Origin: Leptospira ellinghausenii
GTDB taxonomy: Bacteria > Spirochaetota > Leptospiria > Leptospirales > Leptospiraceae
Length of the DNA stretch: 64,000 bases
Direction of reading: 5' to 3'
Assembly: GCF_003114815.1 (NCBI RefSeq)
Contig: NZ_BFAZ01000009.1
Span: 1,116,001 to 1,180,000, forward strand
Shown piece by piece: positions 16,590 through 26,741 of this stretch; position 1 is the first letter of the stretch; each line of letters starts with the position of its first letter. The translations under genes were made by a program, and so were the position numbers. The notes under the pieces are model-generated. The model had not been told where the DNA came from and searched no databases. It worked only from the letters and a program-made list of their open reading frames with translations.

Positions 16590-17589
16590 TGTTTACCAAC
16601 TTTTCTTTAGATTCTGTTTTTCGGAAAAATTGTAACACAATCTCTCTCGTATCCAAGTCCTTACTTAGGTATCCATATTGTTTTTCATTTTGGTAATAAA
16701 ATCCGTTAGGCCAAATATGCCCACCACCAGGAATTAAATAACCTTCCACGACTTCATCCCCAGAACAATCGGATACTTTCGAATATTCAATGTCTCGTTT
16801 CCAAAAACGATTCATATGACGTTTTTTTGTTTTGATTTCTTCTTTGCAGGGAAAAGCAGAACTCCAATACGAAAGTGAGTCTACAAATGACAAAACTTCT
16901 CCAGCAGGAATTCGTTCTGCCTTTGGGCTCATATCTTTTGGTATGGATACAATGCCTCCCGAAAAAGGGACAACATCATCAGAAGTTCCCATGATAAAAC
17001 CAATTGATTTTATTGGAGGTTTGGGACAAATTTCAGTTAACCCTTTTGATGTAACGGCAGCAACAGAATATCCAGAATGGAACAAATCATTTGCTTCGCA
17101 TAACAAACGTTGTGTCATAAATCCACCATTGGAAATACCAACAGCATGGATGCGACTTGTATCCACTGGGATTTTTTTATCGAGGAATTGAACCATATCG
17201 CGAAAAAATTGTACATCTTTTGTATTTCTTTTGTCAGTGAGAGAATGTGGAATTTTCCTTCCATCATTCCATCGATTCCCATATCCATCGGGATAGACGA
17301 CAATAAACCCGTATTCTTCTGCTTTTTCCGTCATACGTGAAAGATAAATCATTCCTTCACCACTACCTCCGCCGCCGTGTAAAACAAAAACAACAGGTAA
17401 CTTGGATTCATTTCTATTTTTTGGAATGTAATATCGGAAATTACGGATGATCCCATCAGAAACTATGGATTCCAAAGTATGGTCCTTCACTGGAACAATC
17501 GAAGGAAGAGATTTACAAAAAAAAGAAAATGGAGTTGTTAACATGAATACAATTGAATAAAAAAAGATACGCCTAACAATTCCCATCAT
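16570..17589 (-). CDS. Secreted PHB-depolymerase/feruloyl-esterase-like hydrolase
   Basis: A 339-residue protein with a signal sequence at 1-25 ending in FSFFCKS, possibly a spirochaetal lipobox. The hydrolase domain has HGGGGSGEG (oxyanion hole), WNDGR, the nucleophile elbow GISNGGF and the catalytic His in GGGHIWPNG, as in the LpqC/PHB-depolymerase esterase family. It should hydrolyse an ester outside the cytoplasm; the natural substrate is unknown. It overlaps the epoxide-hydrolase-like gene downstream by 20 bp and the WbuC-like gene upstream by 4 bp, so the three look co-transcribed. Confidence 0.82.
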   Translation of the reverse strand: MMGIVRRIFFYSIVFMLTTPFSFFCKSLPSIVPVKDHTLESIVSDGIIRNFRYYIPKNRNESKLPVVFVLHGGGGSGEGMIYLSRMTEKAEEYGFIVVYPDGYGNRWNDGRKIPHSLTDKRNTKDVQFFRDMVQFLDKKIPVDTSRIHAVGISNGGFMTQRLLCEANDLFHSGYSVAAVTSKGLTEICPKPPIKSIGFIMGTSDDVVPFSGGIVSIPKDMSPKAERIPAGEVLSFVDSLSYWSSAFPCKEEIKTKKRHMNRFWKRDIEYSKVSDCSGDEVVEGYLIPGGGHIWPNGFYYQNEKQYGYLSKDLDTREIVLQFFRKTESKEKLVNNASFGN

Positions 17590-18059
17590 ATAAATAGGGA
17601 CTCAAAATATTGAATAGTTTCTGTGACTTTGGAATCTCCCTCAAGCGGATACTTCGGGTGGAATTCTTTATCGATTGTTGGATCGTAGGGACCTGATTTT
17701 CCCTCAAAACAAACAGCTACATCTGACAGACAGACCAAACTATGCCAAACTCCTGGTTGTAAATCGATCCCTCGTTTTGGTCCCTGTGAAGATAATTTGT
17801 GAAATTCTTTGATACTTCCATCTTCTGAAAAAATTAAAAATCCAATTTCGCCTTCTAGAACAACAAAGGTTTCTGGTTTTGGGTCCGACAAGTGTCTGTG
17901 AGGTGAGATGTATGTATTCTTAGATAGAACATTGAGAAACCTTTGGTACACTTCCTTCTGATCATGGAAGTTATGGTTTGTTCGTTTCCGTTCTGTGTTT
18001 TGTGCTTTTGAAATGAGGTTTCCGATTAAATCGGAATCAATGATTTGTATTTCCTGCAA
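17586..18059 (-). CDS. WbuC-family cupin-fold metalloprotein
   Basis: A 157-residue cupin. Metal-binding motifs are visible as SPHRHLSDPKPETFVVLEGE (His, His, Glu) and GVWHSLV (His), and the conserved tail GPYDPTIDKEFHPKYPLEG matches WbuC proteins found beside O-antigen genes. The biochemical role of WbuC is not established. The start overlaps the Bfd-like gene by 23 bp and the end overlaps the esterase gene by 4 bp. A sugar-related role fits the glycosyltransferase 330 bp upstream on the same strand, but is inference. Confidence 0.82.
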   Translation of the reverse strand: MQEIQIIDSDLIGNLISKAQNTERKRTNHNFHDQKEVYQRFLNVLSKNTYISPHRHLSDPKPETFVVLEGEIGFLIFSEDGSIKEFHKLSSQGPKRGIDLQPGVWHSLVCLSDVAVCFEGKSGPYDPTIDKEFHPKYPLEGDSKVTETIQYFESLFI

Positions 18060-18228
18060 GTTGGCCTTCCAATTCTCGTTCGATGAAGGCTAACATATCC
18101 GGAACACAAGCCGTACAAGTATCTGCCGCTCCCATCTCACGGGCGACTTCTAGTATAGGGCGATTTGTTTCTTTGACAACATTTAAGATGGTTTCAAAGA
18201 AAACTTCTGCACAGTGACACTTGATCAT
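18037..18228 (-). CDS. Bacterioferritin-associated-ferredoxin-like [2Fe-2S] protein
   Basis: About 63 residues from ATG at 18228, the length of Bfd. Four cysteines are placed as CHC near the N-terminus and CTAC about 33 residues later (MIKCHCAEV, ADTCTACVP), the Bfd Fe-S spacing. In other bacteria Bfd reduces bacterioferritin core iron. No ferritin gene is adjacent. A longer frame from TTG at 18318 exists, but its 30 extra residues do not belong to the domain. It overlaps the cupin gene by 23 bp. Confidence 0.72.
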   Translation of the reverse strand: MIKCHCAEVFFETILNVVKETNRPILEVAREMGAADTCTACVPDMLAFIERELEGQLAGNTNH

Positions 18229-18389
18229 GGTTCTGAGAATCAGTCTCTTGCCCTTTTGCAAGGATGACAAGAATTTTTCCTGCTCTAACGTTGAAATTTT
18301 TGCAAACGGAAAAGACAAAGACGAGGGACATAATCTAGAAACAAATCGATTGGAAACACGAAAACCGACCCTTCAATGACTGGGAGAAA

Positions 18390-19487
18390 CTATCTCAATT
18401 GTTTTTTGTACAAAACCTCGAGAGTTTTTAATGCATTCGTCCAAGTGAACGATTTGGCATTCTCTTTCCCGAGTTTTCTCAATTCAGAAAGACGAGTTTT
18501 GTCGTTGAGAAGGGAAAGAAGTTGGTTGGTAAAGGAAATTGGTTCTTTAGGATCAAACGCTTCAAAACCTACTCCTAACACTTCTGGTAACACCGTCGCA
18601 TTGGAAGAAAAGACGGGAGTTCCTATCGCTTGTGCCTCCAAAACGGGAAAACCAAACCCTTCAAATAAAGATGGATATACAAACAAGGTTGCTGCTTGGT
18701 AAGCTAGAGGTAACTCATCGTATGGCAAATGAGGGAGGAAATAAATTCGGTTTGGATTTTGTTTTTGGAATTCCAATAATTCTTTTGGAATTTCTTTACT
18801 AATCCCACCTACCACAAGGGGAAGTATGAGGTGTTTTTTATTCCATAATGATTCCAGTTGTGATAATAAGAATGGAAAATTTTTATGAGATTTGCCGATC
18901 CCAACGGTAAAGAGATACTGTTTTGGCAAATTATGTTTTTTTAAAAACACATTCAGTTGTGTCTCTGATCGTTTTGAAAAATTTTTTAAATCAATCCCGT
19001 TATAAATAACAGTAATTCGATCCCTTCTAAAACCAAAACATTTGATTAGATCTTCTTTTGTATAATTAGAAACAGTGATAATAGTTTTTGCAAACCACTG
19101 AATGGAACGAAAAACAATTTGTAAATACAATCGTTTTACAAAGGAACTATGGGTTTCCTTAAAGTGATAAGGGATTAAGTCATGAATGGTAACGATACAT
19201 TTACGAAGGAACTTGATTGGAACATTAAAATGGGGAATGTCCAAGACATCCATCTCCGCCATTTTTGGATGACCCAAAAATTCCTTAGGTGAATAAATTT
19301 TTGTTTTGTATTCTATGATTTCTGCATGTTTTGGAACTTCATATTTTTTGAGAAGAATAGGATCTCCGAATAGATAAAGTTTGGCGTCCTTTTCAGTTAA
19401 AGGCCAAAATTTTAATATATGTTGGATGCGAATTCCTATCCCAGAATTTTCGATCATCCTTGCATCGTAGCCAATTTTTTTTTGCAT
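18390..19487 (-). CDS. Glycosyltransferase family 4 protein
   Basis: About 365 residues with GT-B fold. The N-terminal domain begins IGYDARMIENSGIG, the conserved glycine-rich acceptor loop. The C-terminal domain has FTVGIGKSHKN and the diagnostic FEGFGFPVLEAQAIGTPV (E-x7-E) nucleotide-sugar binding motif followed by LPEVLGVG. It transfers a sugar from an activated donor, probably for LPS or another glycan; donor and acceptor are not predictable. ATG at 19487 is preferred over TTG at 19517 because the domain starts directly after it. Confidence 0.85.
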   Translation of the reverse strand: MQKKIGYDARMIENSGIGIRIQHILKFWPLTEKDAKLYLFGDPILLKKYEVPKHAEIIEYKTKIYSPKEFLGHPKMAEMDVLDIPHFNVPIKFLRKCIVTIHDLIPYHFKETHSSFVKRLYLQIVFRSIQWFAKTIITVSNYTKEDLIKCFGFRRDRITVIYNGIDLKNFSKRSETQLNVFLKKHNLPKQYLFTVGIGKSHKNFPFLLSQLESLWNKKHLILPLVVGGISKEIPKELLEFQKQNPNRIYFLPHLPYDELPLAYQAATLFVYPSLFEGFGFPVLEAQAIGTPVFSSNATVLPEVLGVGFEAFDPKEPISFTNQLLSLLNDKTRLSELRKLGKENAKSFTWTNALKTLEVLYKKQLR

Positions 19488-19634
19488 TTGTTTGATGATT
19501 ATGTCCTTTCGAATCAAAAAAAGGAAATGTATCTTTTCCTAAGAAGCCAAGTCTAGTCAAATAAGTAGTGAATATTCTGCATTCAAATTTTGAAGGGCAG
19601 GTTCACATAGAACTTACTTTCAAAAAGGAATCGG

Positions 19635-20186
19635 ATGGAAAACTTAATCGAAGAAATCCTGAAACAAATTGGTGAAGACCCAAATCGAGAGGGTCTTGTG
19701 AAAACGCCCAACCGAGTCAAAAAGGCGTATGACTTTTTAACCAGTGGATACAAAGCGGACATCAACCAATTGGTAAACGGGGCTATTTTTGAAGAGAGTA
19801 CAACGGGAATGGTGCTTGTTCGTGATATCGAAATGTATTCTTTATGTGAACACCACTTACTTCCTTTTTATGGAAGAGCACATGTTGCATACATTCCAAA
19901 TAAAAAAATCATTGGGATTAGTAAAATTCCAAGAATTGTCGACGTATTTGCACGTCGGTTACAAGTTCAGGAACGACTTACCGATCAAATTGCACAGGCG
20001 ATCCAAGAAACTTTGGACCCACTGGGAGTCGGTGTTGTCATCAAAGCAAAACATTTGTGTATGATGATGCGAGGTGTCGAAAAACAAAACTCGGAACTAT
20101 TCACTTCTAGTTTGCTTGGTGTTTTTAAAACAGATCCTACCACACGAAGCGAATTTTTAGATCTGATCCGAACCGGTTCCCACTAA
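19635..20186 (+). CDS. folE: GTP cyclohydrolase I
   Basis: Converts GTP to 7,8-dihydroneopterin triphosphate, the first step to folate and also to queuosine. 183 residues, normal length. Zinc ligands Cys71, His74 ([10 protein letters not shown]) and Cys142 (CMMMRGV) are all present, as is the [21 protein letters not shown] segment. ATG at 19635 follows AAAAGGAATCGG. A terminator lies between this gene and acs, so folE is probably monocistronic. The queE gene 13 kb away uses a product derived from this pathway. Confidence 0.96.
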   Translation: MENLIEEILKQIGEDPNREGLVKTPNRVKKAYDFLTSGYKADINQLVNGAIFEESTTGMVLVRDIEMYSLCEHHLLPFYGRAHVAYIPNKKIIGISKIPRIVDVFARRLQVQERLTDQIAQAIQETLDPLGVGVVIKAKHLCMMMRGVEKQNSELFTSSLLGVFKTDPTTRSEFLDLIRTGSH

Positions 20187-20219
20187 GTTCATTTTTTAAA
20201 TTCTTTTTTACGATTCATG

Positions 20220-20252
20220 CTGGACTTTTTTCTAAAAAAGTTCAGTCTTTTT
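20220..20252 (+). terminator. Terminator after folE
   Basis: A 12-bp stem CTGGACTTTTTT / AAAAAAGTTCAG (one G-T pair) with a very short loop, followed by TCTTTTT. It lies 34 bp after the folE stop and 17 bp before the acs ATG, in the same direction as both genes. Confidence 0.7.
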
Positions 20253-20268
20253 CCTCTAGAGGGAAACT

Positions 20269-22233
20269 ATGCCGAAAGAAAGAATCGTGGCACCATCCAA
20301 AGAATTTGCCAAACTTGCAAATGTTAGCTTAAAAGAATACAAAGCCAAATACAAAGAATCGATTGAAAAACCAGAAAAATTTTGGGCAGAACAAGCGAAA
20401 CGCCTAACATGGTTTAAAAAATGGACAAAGGTTTTAAAACATGATTTTGCTAAAGCCAAAGCAGAATGGTTTGTCGGTGGAAAACTAAATGTTTCTTATA
20501 ATTGTTTAGACCGTCACCTTGATTCTCCTCTGAAAAACAAAGCCGCACTGATTTGGGAAGGAGACAATCCAGACGAATCAAAAGTTCTCACATACCATGA
20601 TTTACACCGAGAGGTGAATCACTTTGCTAATGTTTTAAAAAAGTTCAAAGTGAAAAAAGGGGATCGTGTCCTCATTTACCTTCCTATGATCCCTGAACTT
20701 GCCATTAGCACACTTGCTTGTACTCGCATTGGGGCGGTTCACTCCGTCGTATTTGGAGGATTTTCTCCAGAAGCCCTACTTGGTCGTATTGAAGATTGTA
20801 AACCTACACTCGTCATTACAGCTGATGGTGGGTACCGCGGTGGCAAACCAATTGAACTGAAAAAAAATGTGGATGTTGCCTTATCAGAAACCAAGTTCCA
20901 AGTGAATGATGTCATCGTTGTCAAACGAACTGGAGACGAAGGCAATCTGAATTGGAAAGAGGGCCGTGACCACTGGTACCATTATCTCATGAAAGACCCA
21001 GAGGTGAAAAAGGAATGTCCCGCTGTTCCTATGGACTCAGAAGATCCACTCTTCATCCTTTACACTTCAGGTTCCACTGGGAAACCAAAAGGTGTCTTAC
21101 ATACAACCGCAGGATATTTGTTAGGTGCTAATCTTACATTTGCAACTATCTTTGATTATAAAGACACTGATACTTACTGGTGTACGGCAGATATCGGATG
21201 GATCACAGGGCACAGTTATATTTTATATGGACCTCTTTCTAATGGAGCAACTTCACTTATGTTTGAAGGGGTTCCAAGTTACCCAGATATGGGTAGATTT
21301 TGGGACGTGATCGATAAATATAAAGTTACAGTATTTTATACGGCACCAACGGCCATTCGGGCACTCATGCGAGAAGGACTCGAACCAATCAAAAAACGTT
21401 CACTCGCATCACTACGGTTACTTGGTTCGGTGGGTGAACCAATCAATCCAGAAGCCTGGGAATGGTATTATGCCAATATCGGGAAATCAAAATGCCCGAT
21501 TGTCGATACATGGTGGCAAACAGAAACGGGATCCATCATGATTTCAGGAATCCCTGGAGCGATCCCACAAAAACCTGGTTCGGCCAGTTGGCCCTTTTAC
21601 GGAATCCAACCAGTCCTTGTGGACAATGAAGGAGTCGAGATCAAAGACAAGGGAGAAATCTCTGGAAATCTTTGTATTGCAAAACCTTGGCCATCGATGA
21701 TGCGAGGTGTGTATGGAGATTCCAAACGCTTTTTTGATACTTATTTTTCCCAATTCAAAGGGTATTATTTTACGGGAGATGGGGCAAACCGAGACAAAGA
21801 AGGTTACTTTCGCATCACAGGAAGAGTTGATGATGTACTGAATGTTTCTGGTCACCGCATAGGTTCAGCAGAAGTAGAAAGTGCCCTTGTCGAACATAAA
21901 TCCGTGGCAGAAGCTGCTGTGGTTGGTTTCCCACATGATATCAAAGGCCAAGGGATTTATGCCTATGTCACTGTAAAACAAGGGGTTGTGACAAACGACC
22001 AATTGAAAAAAGAACTCATTGCCATGGTGGAAAAAATGATTGGGAAAATTGCAAGACCTGACGTGATCCACTGGGCACCAGGACTTCCCAAAACTCGTTC
22101 AGGGAAAATCATGCGTAGGATCTTACGAAAAATTGCCAACAACGAATTTGATACGTTAGGTGATATTAGTACACTTGCCGATCCATCTGTTGTACAATCC
22201 TTAATTGATGATAAAAAGAAGTATCACAGTTAA
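20269..22233 (+). CDS. acs: Acetyl-CoA synthetase
   Basis: AMP-forming acetate:CoA ligase of 654 residues, the standard length. The adenylation loop [11 protein letters not shown], the WWQTETGS motif, the hinge region [20 protein letters not shown] and the C-terminal [13 protein letters not shown] with the catalytic lysine that is acetylated for control are all present. It activates acetate, or another short acid, for entry to central metabolism, which suits an organism living on fatty-acid beta-oxidation. AGAGGGAAACT before ATG is a good ribosome-binding site. A large hairpin follows the stop. Confidence 0.96.
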   Translation: MPKERIVAPSKEFAKLANVSLKEYKAKYKESIEKPEKFWAEQAKRLTWFKKWTKVLKHDFAKAKAEWFVGGKLNVSYNCLDRHLDSPLKNKAALIWEGDNPDESKVLTYHDLHREVNHFANVLKKFKVKKGDRVLIYLPMIPELAISTLACTRIGAVHSVVFGGFSPEALLGRIEDCKPTLVITADGGYRGGKPIELKKNVDVALSETKFQVNDVIVVKRTGDEGNLNWKEGRDHWYHYLMKDPEVKKECPAVPMDSEDPLFILYTSGSTGKPKGVLHTTAGYLLGANLTFATIFDYKDTDTYWCTADIGWITGHSYILYGPLSNGATSLMFEGVPSYPDMGRFWDVIDKYKVTVFYTAPTAIRALMREGLEPIKKRSLASLRLLGSVGEPINPEAWEWYYANIGKSKCPIVDTWWQTETGSIMISGIPGAIPQKPGSASWPFYGIQPVLVDNEGVEIKDKGEISGNLCIAKPWPSMMRGVYGDSKRFFDTYFSQFKGYYFTGDGANRDKEGYFRITGRVDDVLNVSGHRIGSAEVESALVEHKSVAEAAVVGFPHDIKGQGIYAYVTVKQGVVTNDQLKKELIAMVEKMIGKIARPDVIHWAPGLPKTRSGKIMRRILRKIANNEFDTLGDISTLADPSVVQSLIDDKKKYHS

Positions 22234-22253
22234 GCAGATCATTTCGTAAGAAA

Positions 22254-22301
22254 GAACTCCTTCCAATTCCTGGATAACTAGTCTGGCTTTGGAAGGAGTT
22301 C
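22254..22301 (+). promoter_or_regulatory. 13-bp perfect inverted repeat after acs, enclosing the ribosome-binding site of a small frame
   Basis: GAACTCCTTCCAA (22254-22266) and TTGGAAGGAGTTC (22289-22301) are perfectly complementary with a 22-nt loop. The right arm contains GGAAGGAG, a strong Shine-Dalgarno 8 nt before ATG at 22307. As RNA the hairpin would hide that site. No U-tract follows, so it is a poor intrinsic terminator on the plus strand, although it could still stabilise the acs mRNA 3' end. Confidence 0.65.
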
Positions 22302-22306
22302 ATTTG

Positions 22307-22432
22307 ATGTCGATTTTAGAATCGAGTGCAAGGTTTCAATATACAAACGTAAATTTTGTGTTAGGAATCTCTGAGTCGGTAACCAGAAATTGGAGATTCG
22401 GGTTCCTTGTTTTGAAATTTAAAATACTATAA
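22307..22432 (+). CDS. Possible 41-residue small protein with hairpin-sequestered ribosome-binding site
   Basis: ATG at 22307, 8 nt after GGAAGGAG, opens 41 codons and stops with TAA at 22430-22432, 10 bp short of the convergent TPR gene. The peptide is mixed, with a hydrophobic-basic end (FGFLVLKFKIL). I recognise no family. The strong start site is the main support; the frame could be chance, since 209 bp between acs and the TPR gene otherwise hold only the hairpin. Confidence 0.3.
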   Translation: MSILESSARFQYTNVNFVLGISESVTRNWRFGFLVLKFKIL

Positions 22433-22442
22433 TTCGTTTCCT

Positions 22443-23612
22443 TTATAAATCTTGTGGTAGTGCCGCAAAAGGGCCCATCACACGAAGGAATTCCGATTCT
22501 TCAAATTCCAAATCACGTTCCTTTAGTTTCCTTCGGTATTCATTTGCCTTGGTTTCATTTCGCGAAGAAAACCAATGGATCGCAAAAAGCAAATATTCTC
22601 TATTTTTTCGATATGTGGAAACATGGTTTTCAAGATCAGATCCAGTGAGTTGCTTTTGGTTTTGGAAATCTTTGACTAAGGAATCAATTGCTAAGGTGTC
22701 ACGGTCTTTTCCGAGATTCGCATAACTTTGGCGGATGAGAAATAAAATTTCTTTGGCATCTGAATTTGGATCATTTTTAAGAAGGTTGTAAAATCCTCGC
22801 CGAAACAAAGTTAAGGATTCCAAATACCTTTGTTTCTCTTGGAGGTAAACTCCATAACGTGTGAAGTATCTTGTTTCTTTTAAAAAAATTGTAGAAGTCC
22901 AAATGTAAGCTTGTTCAAGTGAATCCGAATTTCGACCACGCCTTGCTAGGATCAAAGTTTCATACATACCTTCTTCTCGTGGAAAGTAAACAAGATATCG
23001 TAAACTCAAATCATCTGCTTCTTTCCATTTTCTATTTTTGATGTTTTTAAGAAGGCTAGTTTGTAAGGCTTCTTTTTCGGAAACAAAAGTTTTGTCATTT
23101 TCCAAATTTTGGATGTACATTTCGTAATCGGATTCCAATCCCAATTGGCGAGAAAGGATAGCGGCCAAATACAATCTGTACTTTGCATTTGGTTTTTGTT
23201 CTAAATACAGTTTGGTATAAAAAAGTGCTTCTCTCGGTTTTTTCTCTTTTTCATAAAAATCGGCAATGTACAAAACCAAATCCAATTGGTCTTTTTTCCG
23301 TTTGATGGATTCTTCATAAGCATGGATCCCATCAAAAATCTGGCCTAATTTCATGTGGGCCTGGGCAGATAGATTGTAATACCTGTAATCGGGGTCAGGG
23401 TTTAATTCTTTTGCTTTGATGAGAAAATCAAAAGCTTTGGCAGGAGTTTCTTGGACAATTTTGTCCTCAGCCATCCGCAGTAGGTCTTCGTAACCATAAA
23501 ACGCTTTAACGGGATTTAAGGGCTCTGGTTCAGCTAAAATTGAAGGTACAACAAGAAATAGACTTGTTACCAAAACACTAAATTGCCATATTCTCCTAGA
23601 CCGAAGTATCAT
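22443..23612 (-). CDS. TPR-repeat protein, exported
   Basis: A 389-residue protein with an N-terminal signal peptide (IWQFSVLVTSLFLVVPSILA) and then helical tetratricopeptide-like pairs, for example YYNLSAQAHMKLGQIFDGIHAYEESIKRK and KKPREALFYTKLYLEQKP. Such periplasmic TPR proteins act as protein-protein scaffolds in envelope assembly. No catalytic motif is visible. The gene is divergent from hppA (70 bp between starts). Specific function is unknown. Confidence 0.75.
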   Translation of the reverse strand: MILRSRRIWQFSVLVTSLFLVVPSILAEPEPLNPVKAFYGYEDLLRMAEDKIVQETPAKAFDFLIKAKELNPDPDYRYYNLSAQAHMKLGQIFDGIHAYEESIKRKKDQLDLVLYIADFYEKEKKPREALFYTKLYLEQKPNAKYRLYLAAILSRQLGLESDYEMYIQNLENDKTFVSEKEALQTSLLKNIKNRKWKEADDLSLRYLVYFPREEGMYETLILARRGRNSDSLEQAYIWTSTIFLKETRYFTRYGVYLQEKQRYLESLTLFRRGFYNLLKNDPNSDAKEILFLIRQSYANLGKDRDTLAIDSLVKDFQNQKQLTGSDLENHVSTYRKNREYLLFAIHWFSSRNETKANEYRRKLKERDLEFEESEFLRVMGPFAALPQDL

Positions 23613-23682
23613 CTATGGATTCTCATCGGTCATCTTCTAAAATTTCTTAGAAATACAAATAAACAATCTCAAAGAGGATCTC

Positions 23683-25830
23683 ATGAATGTAGAGTTAATC
23701 ATTATCGTCATGGCACTGGTCTCCATCGCCACGGCGATTTTCTACGCCGCACGTGTTATACGTATCCAAGTGGGCGCAGAGGGTGGCAACGACAAAGAAA
23801 CCGCCAAATTAAAAGAAATCTCCGCCGCGATCGCAGAAGGGGCTATGGCCTTCCTTCTCAGAGAATACCGTGTCATTCTGCTTTTTATCAGCTTCATGAC
23901 GGTTCTCATTTATCTTTTATTAGATAATCCCAACACAGAATTCAATGAAGGAATTTATACTTCGATCGCTTTTGTTTCGGGAGCTCTCATTTCTTGCCTT
24001 TCTGGTTTTATCGGGATGAAAATTGCGACTGCTGGAAACGTAAGAACTGCCCAAGCTGCAAAAACTTCTCTTTCAAAAGCCTTCCGAGTCGCATTTGACT
24101 CTGGAGCTGTCATGGGTTTTGGACTGATTGGTCTTGCTGTTCTTGGCATGATTGGTTTATTCCTACTTTTCACAGGTTCCAATCCAACTGTTGCAAAACA
24201 CATCCTCATGGAATCTCTTGCTGGTTTTGGCCTTGGTGGATCATCAGTGGCACTCTTTGGACGTGTGGGTGGTGGTATTTACACAAAAGCTGCAGACGTT
24301 GGTGCTGACTTAGTTGGAAAAGTGGAAAAAGGAATCCCGGAAGATGACCCTCGTAACCCTGCAACCATTGCAGATAACGTAGGAGACAACGTGGGTGACA
24401 TTGCTGGTATGGGTGCTGACCTTTTTGGTTCGGCAGCGGAAGCAACTTGTGCGGCACTTGTAATTGGTGCAACAGCTTCAGCTCTTGCAGATAATAACTC
24501 AGCTCTTCTTTATCCTCTTTTGATTTCTGCGATTGGAATTCCAGCTTCACTCATCACAACTTTTTTTGCGCGAGTGAAAGAAGGTGGAAACGTAGAAAAA
24601 GCTCTCAAACTCCAACTTTGGATTTCAACATTCATTGTGGCAGGTGCTCTTTACTTCGCTACTGACCTGTTTATGATCGATAGTTTCCAAATCGGCGACA
24701 AAACCATCACAAAATGGAATGTATACACTTCAGTCGCATTAGGTTTGTTTGCTGGTATGTTTATCGGTTGGATCACTGAGATTTATACCTCTCACTCGTA
24801 TAAACCTGTACGTGAAGTTGCAGATGCTTGTGAGACTGGTGCTGCAACCAACATCATTTATGGATTAGCTCTTGGTTACAAATCCACTGTAGTTCCAGTC
24901 ATTTTACTTGTGATCGTAATTGTGGTTTCCAATATCCTTGCTGGGATGTATGGAATTGCGATTTCTGCAATTGGTATGATCTCTACCATTGCGATTGGCC
25001 TTACTATCGATGCTTACGGCCCTGTATCAGATAATGCAGGTGGGATTGCTGAAATGGCAGAACTTGGAAAAGACGTTCGTGACAGAACCGATACTTTGGA
25101 TGCAGCAGGAAACACAACTGCGGCGGTTGGAAAGGGATTTGCGATTGGATCTGCGGCTCTTACTTCACTTGCTCTATTTGCTGCGTTTATCACAAGAACT
25201 CAAAATGCTTCCAAGGAAATGGGAGAGGGAGCAATTGATTTAACATCAATCGAACTCCTTGATCCGCTTGTATTCGGTGGTCTTCTTTTTGGAGCGATGC
25301 TTCCTTTTATTTTCTCTGCTATGACCATGAAGTCAGTCGGAAAGGCAGCTCTTGATATGGTAAAAGAAGTACGTCGCCAATTCAAAGAGATCCCTGGACT
25401 TATGGAAGGAAAAGCAAAACCAGAGTATGCAAAATGTGTGGATATTTCCACTTCAGCTGCCCTTCGTGAAATGATTCCTCCAGGTCTTCTCGTACTCCTT
25501 AGCCCAATAGTTGTGGGTTATTTGTTTGGTGTTAAGTCTCTTGCGGGTTTACTTGCGGGGGCGCTTGTGTCAGGTGTCGTGCTTGCAATCTCTTCTGCTA
25601 ACTCTGGTGGAGCCTGGGACAACGCGAAAAAATACATCGAAAAAACTGCTGGTGGAAAAGGTTCTGAAAAACACAAAGCAGCGGTTGTCGGTGATACAGT
25701 AGGTGATCCGTTTAAAGATACATCTGGACCTGCAATCAACATCCTTATCAAACTGATGGCAATCACATCACTTGTGTTTGCTGAGTTTTTTGTGACAAAA
25801 GGTGGAATCGTATTAAATTTCTTTAAATAA
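23683..25830 (+). CDS. hppA: Membrane-bound ion-pumping pyrophosphatase, K+-dependent type
   Basis: A 715-residue integral protein of about 16 helices that couples PPi hydrolysis to H+ or Na+ export. The substrate site is complete: [41 protein letters not shown], and the C-terminal [15 protein letters not shown]. The K+-dependence position in [11 protein letters not shown] is Ala, not Lys, which marks the K+-stimulated subfamily. Whether it pumps Na+ or H+ needs the membrane glutamate pattern to be modelled. ATG follows AGAGGATCTC. A bidirectional terminator lies about 105 bp after the stop. Confidence 0.95.
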   Translation: MNVELIIIVMALVSIATAIFYAARVIRIQVGAEGGNDKETAKLKEISAAIAEGAMAFLLREYRVILLFISFMTVLIYLLLDNPNTEFNEGIYTSIAFVSGALISCLSGFIGMKIATAGNVRTAQAAKTSLSKAFRVAFDSGAVMGFGLIGLAVLGMIGLFLLFTGSNPTVAKHILMESLAGFGLGGSSVALFGRVGGGIYTKAADVGADLVGKVEKGIPEDDPRNPATIADNVGDNVGDIAGMGADLFGSAAEATCAALVIGATASALADNNSALLYPLLISAIGIPASLITTFFARVKEGGNVEKALKLQLWISTFIVAGALYFATDLFMIDSFQIGDKTITKWNVYTSVALGLFAGMFIGWITEIYTSHSYKPVREVADACETGAATNIIYGLALGYKSTVVPVILLVIVIVVSNILAGMYGIAISAIGMISTIAIGLTIDAYGPVSDNAGGIAEMAELGKDVRDRTDTLDAAGNTTAAVGKGFAIGSAALTSLALFAAFITRTQNASKEMGEGAIDLTSIELLDPLVFGGLLFGAMLPFIFSAMTMKSVGKAALDMVKEVRRQFKEIPGLMEGKAKPEYAKCVDISTSAALREMIPPGLLVLLSPIVVGYLFGVKSLAGLLAGALVSGVVLAISSANSGGAWDNAKKYIEKTAGGKGSEKHKAAVVGDTVGDPFKDTSGPAINILIKLMAITSLVFAEFFVTKGGIVLNFFK

Positions 25831-25936
25831 GAAAGGAATACATTCAATCAGATCGAAAAGTAATTGTCCTTCTGAATCAAAAGGGCAGTTTCCATTTTGA
25901 TGATCCAATTTTATTTTAGATGAATTGGATTTCTGG

Positions 25937-25966
25937 AAAAGCCGGCGTAACATCGTCGGCTTTTTT
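25937..25966. terminator. Bidirectional terminator between hppA and the Ig-like lipoprotein gene
   Basis: AAAAGCCGGCG / CGTCGGCTTTT form an 11-bp stem with one G-T pair and a 6-nt loop, followed by a run of six T on the plus strand. On the minus strand the stem ends in GGCTTTT. It ends 4 bp before the stop of the convergent gene, so it serves both transcripts. Confidence 0.88.
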
Positions 25967-25969
25967 ATT

Positions 25970-26392
25970 TCATAAAGTTGTAAAACTAAAACTAGTATTG
26001 GTTCCTAAGGTAAGTCCAAAGGTGGATTGGATGTTTTGGTTTAAGGTGATTGTATACGTAATCCCAGAAGTGAGTGCACTGGTTGGTGTGAGAGTGATTG
26101 TACGATTCGATGATCCACCAGTCAGGCTTGGGCAAGAAGGAGAGCAGGAAATATTTGTATTGAGAGATGTGGGTTCAATGGCTTGGGTCATGATGATGGT
26201 GATCGTTGGATTAAGGCTCACACCCGTGGCTCCATTAGCTGGTGTTGTGGATTCAATGGTAAAGGTTGCAGAAGTTTGTGTGACAAGCGGTAACACAAGA
26301 ATACCCAGTAAGGAAGGTGAAGGTTCCGGCAAACAATGTACGGAAGAAAATACAAATAGAAATAACAATCTGATTCTTTTCCACATGACCAT
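25970..26392 (-). CDS. Small lipoprotein with a bacterial Ig-like (Big_5/SbsA-type) domain
   Basis: A 140-residue protein. The signal sequence RIRLLFLFVFSSVHCLPEP ends in a spirochaetal-type lipobox Cys, so it is likely a lipoprotein. One Ig-like domain follows: STTPANGATGVSLNPTITIIMTQAIEPTSL and SGITYTITLNQNIQSTFGLTL are the Big_5 signatures (a P-A-N-G-A-x-x-V strand and the Y-T-x-T-L strand). Leptospira carry many such surface proteins of unknown role. It is the last gene of a leftward run of small lipoproteins. Confidence 0.72.
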   Translation of the reverse strand: MVMWKRIRLLFLFVFSSVHCLPEPSPSLLGILVLPLVTQTSATFTIESTTPANGATGVSLNPTITIIMTQAIEPTSLNTNISCSPSCPSLTGGSSNRTITLTPTSALTSGITYTITLNQNIQSTFGLTLGTNTSFSFTTL

Positions 26393-26413
26393 TGGCTCTA
26401 TCCTTAGTTTCGA

Positions 26414-26719
26414 CTAATTTCCTCTAGTTACCGTACATAGTTTTGCGTAAATCCCGAAGAAATTATAGGTTTCTAATTCAATTGACGTAATTTCTTTGAT
26501 GTTTCCTTGGCGTTGTGCCATTTCGATTGATGCGTCGCCATAGGCGACAAGTCCTAAATAAGATATCGAACAGGAAAAACCCTCTTTTGTGGCAGTAAGA
26601 CCTGTTTCCATCATTGAGATCCTTTGGTTTTCATAAAGAAGGCCTTGTGTGCCAAATCCTGAACTGGCACATTGAATGAGAAACATAAGAATGAAGAATT
26701 GGAGGAACCGAAAGCCCAA
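26414..26719 (-). CDS. TRL-like lipoprotein (copy 1)
   Basis: About 101 residues from TTG at 26719, which has AAAGGA at good spacing and gives a compact lipoprotein signal (MGFRFLQFFILMFLIQCASSG); the frame extends 80 codons further upstream but that part does not look like a signal or a domain. The mature part shows the TRL family pattern: G-F-G-T-Q-G-L-L-Y, CSISYLGLVAYGDASIEMAQRQG, IKEITSIE and FFGIYAKLCTVTRG. The family has no known function. A second TRL gene lies upstream at 27083, with a coiled-coil gene between, and another pair sits at 51.8-52.5 kb. Confidence 0.72.
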   Translation of the reverse strand: MGFRFLQFFILMFLIQCASSGFGTQGLLYENQRISMMETGLTATKEGFSCSISYLGLVAYGDASIEMAQRQGNIKEITSIELETYNFFGIYAKLCTVTRGN

Positions 26720-26741
26720 AAATGATCCTTTGTTAAGAGAA

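Noticed and set aside
24206..24550. Antisense Gln/His/Leu-rich frame within hppA
   Set aside because: Shadow of the hppA coding sequence in another frame; no start site or domain. The same applies to the many other frames antisense to large genes.
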